59,874 bases of DNA from positions 1 to 59,874 of the forward strand of contig NZ_JAEUAW010000021.1 of NCBI RefSeq assembly GCF_019511665.1, given 5' to 3'. Position 1 is the first letter of the stretch; the number at the start of each line of letters is the position of its first letter. The translations under genes and the position numbers were made by a program. Source of the DNA: Microbacterium jejuense (lineage in GTDB: Bacteria; Actinomycetota; Actinomycetes; Actinomycetales; Microbacteriaceae). The notes beneath the pieces are model-generated. The model was given only the letters and a program-made list of their open reading frames with translations, did not search any database and was not told the DNA's origin. Of this stretch, positions 59,131 through 59,874 are shown piece by piece.

Positions 59131-59874
59131 TCAGCCGCGTGAAGAGTTCGCGGTGCGCCCGCGCACGATGCCCACGAAGGCGTCGACGGCCGGGTTCGCC
59201 CGCTCCGCCACCCACGCGAGCGCGACGGTCGAGGTCGGGCCGTCGTGCAGCGGACGGTAGTCGGCGTCCTTGCGGTGGTGCAGGCGCGCCAGCGACATCG
59301 GCACCACCACGAACCCCACGCCGGCTGCCACCGTCGCGATCGCCTCGGCCGTGTCGGCCGGGGGAGCGAATCGAGGCTCGACGGTTCCGGGGATCCGGAT
59401 GCCGAGCACGTCGTCGCGCGGAACCACGAGCACCTCGCCCACGAGGTCGGCGGTGTCGAGCTCGTCGACCGCGAGCAGATGCGAGTCCTTCGACGTCACG
59501 ACGACCGGAACCTCGTCGTACAGGGGGATGACGTGCAGGCCGTCCTTCTCGATCGGCAGCCTCACGAGTGCGGCGTCGACCTCATCGTCGACGAGCGCTC
59601 GCCGCTGATCGGCCACGGCCAGTGGCACGAGTTCGAGCGCGGTGTGCGGCATCCGGTCGTTCCACGTGTCGATCCACCTGCCGGGCGTCGCACCGGGGAT
59701 CGCACCGAGCGTGAACCTCGCCGGCATGACCGGCGTGACAGGCTCGGGCTGTGGTGATCGGGGCTGGGCGGGCTTGGCCTTGCGGGGCTGCGAGCCTTTC
59801 GGCGTGCCCTTGCCGGCCCCAGCCGGACGCCCGCCGGGGCGCCGGGAGGCGGCATCCCGCCCCCGTCCTTTGCC
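59131..59874 (-). CDS. LysR-type effector-domain protein, 5' end beyond the window
   Basis: A partial gene: the frame is open to the window edge (at least 247 residues). Residues after the visible lead hold a LysR substrate-binding domain (FTLGAIPGATPGRWIDTWNDRMPHTALELVPLA, DAALVRLPIEKDGLHVIPLYDEVPVVVTSKDS, TVAAGVGFVVVPMSLARLHHRKD). Before it, instead of the LysR HTH and linker helix, lies a basic, Pro/Gly-rich stretch (AASRRPGGRPAGAGKG, TPKGSQPRKAKPAQP). An internal ATG at 59727 would give 198 residues. It may bind a small molecule without binding DNA in the usual way, unless an HTH lies further upstream. Confidence 0.75.
   Translation of the reverse strand, partial: GKGRGRDAASRRPGGRPAGAGKGTPKGSQPRKAKPAQPRSPQPEPVTPVMPARFTLGAIPGATPGRWIDTWNDRMPHTALELVPLAVADQRRALVDDEVDAALVRLPIEKDGLHVIPLYDEVPVVVTSKDSHLLAVDELDTADLVGEVLVVPRDDVLGIRIPGTVEPRFAPPADTAEAIATVAAGVGFVVVPMSLARLHHRKDADYRPLHDGPTSTVALAWVAERANPAVDAFVGIVRGRTANSSRG

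Overview
The window is about 60 kb of very GC-rich chromosome (roughly 70% G+C) that looks like Microbacterium or a close relative in the Microbacteriaceae (Actinomycetota). The signs are the strong use of GC-ending codons, many promoters whose -10 box lies 6-8 bases before an ATG or GTG (leaderless transcripts), interspersed 'cgttgagcgagcgag' and 'cttcgacaggctcag' repeats, and the gene families themselves. I see no rRNA, tRNA, CRISPR array, insertion sequence or prophage. The assignment to a genus is inference.

Layout. 0-7.3 kb: a TetR regulator divergent from a FUSC-type membrane protein, a pair of secreted proteins (one SipW-type), a YidC/Oxa1 paralogue with a small membrane partner, a RecQ-like helicase fused to a phosphoribosyltransferase-like domain, and a Pro/Thr-rich lipoprotein. 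7.4-18.3 kb: a large catabolic and uptake cluster with a rhodanese-type sulfurtransferase, two luciferase-like flavin monooxygenases, a peptide-type ABC importer, two CMD/AhpD-like proteins and an FMN reductase. Most of these genes overlap by 4 bases. The cluster resembles the KPN_01854/KPN_01858/Avi_7169/Avi_7170 neighbourhood, whose substrate is unknown to me. 18.4-21.2 kb: a small HTH protein, then a cystathionine beta-synthase and cystathionine gamma-synthase/lyase operon preceded by an 11-codon leaderless ORF with five cysteine codons, a candidate cysteine attenuator. Sulfurtransferase, oxygenases and trans-sulfuration genes together suggest uptake of an organosulfur compound.

21.2-28.7 kb: an Old Yellow Enzyme/dienoyl-CoA reductase-like flavoprotein with an altered iron-sulfur motif, an SLC13-type permease, a block with repeated short palindromes, an SDR enzyme divergent from its TetR regulator, and a class III aminotransferase. 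28.7-46.4 kb: a pentose and hemicellulose island with a LacI regulator, two Gfo/Idh/MocA dehydrogenases around a ThuA protein, a GH51 arabinofuranosidase, a GH3 glycosidase with a complete sugar ABC importer, a second LacI regulator, a ROK (XylR-like) repressor, xylose isomerase, xylulokinase and a PQ-loop/SemiSWEET-like membrane protein. Extracellular oligosaccharides would be imported, cut to xylose and arabinose, and fed to the pentose phosphate pathway.

46.4-53.3 kb: housekeeping and stress genes: a coiled-coil protein, a small RelA/SpoT-type synthetase, a TetR regulator with a divergent YhgE-like membrane protein, a CPA2 antiporter, an unknown protein, a TspO-like membrane protein and a class I glutamine amidotransferase. 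53.4-58.9 kb: the most unusual block: a sigma-70 family (ECF-like) factor, a small beta-rich protein, a cytosolic subtilisin with NPHGRT repeats, and a TPR-CHAT caspase-like protease with an intact His/Cys dyad. It looks like a two-protease signalling or cell-death module. A 20-bp motif with matched ends lies just before the first gene and just after the last. The window ends inside a LysR-type effector-domain protein that seems to lack the usual HTH.
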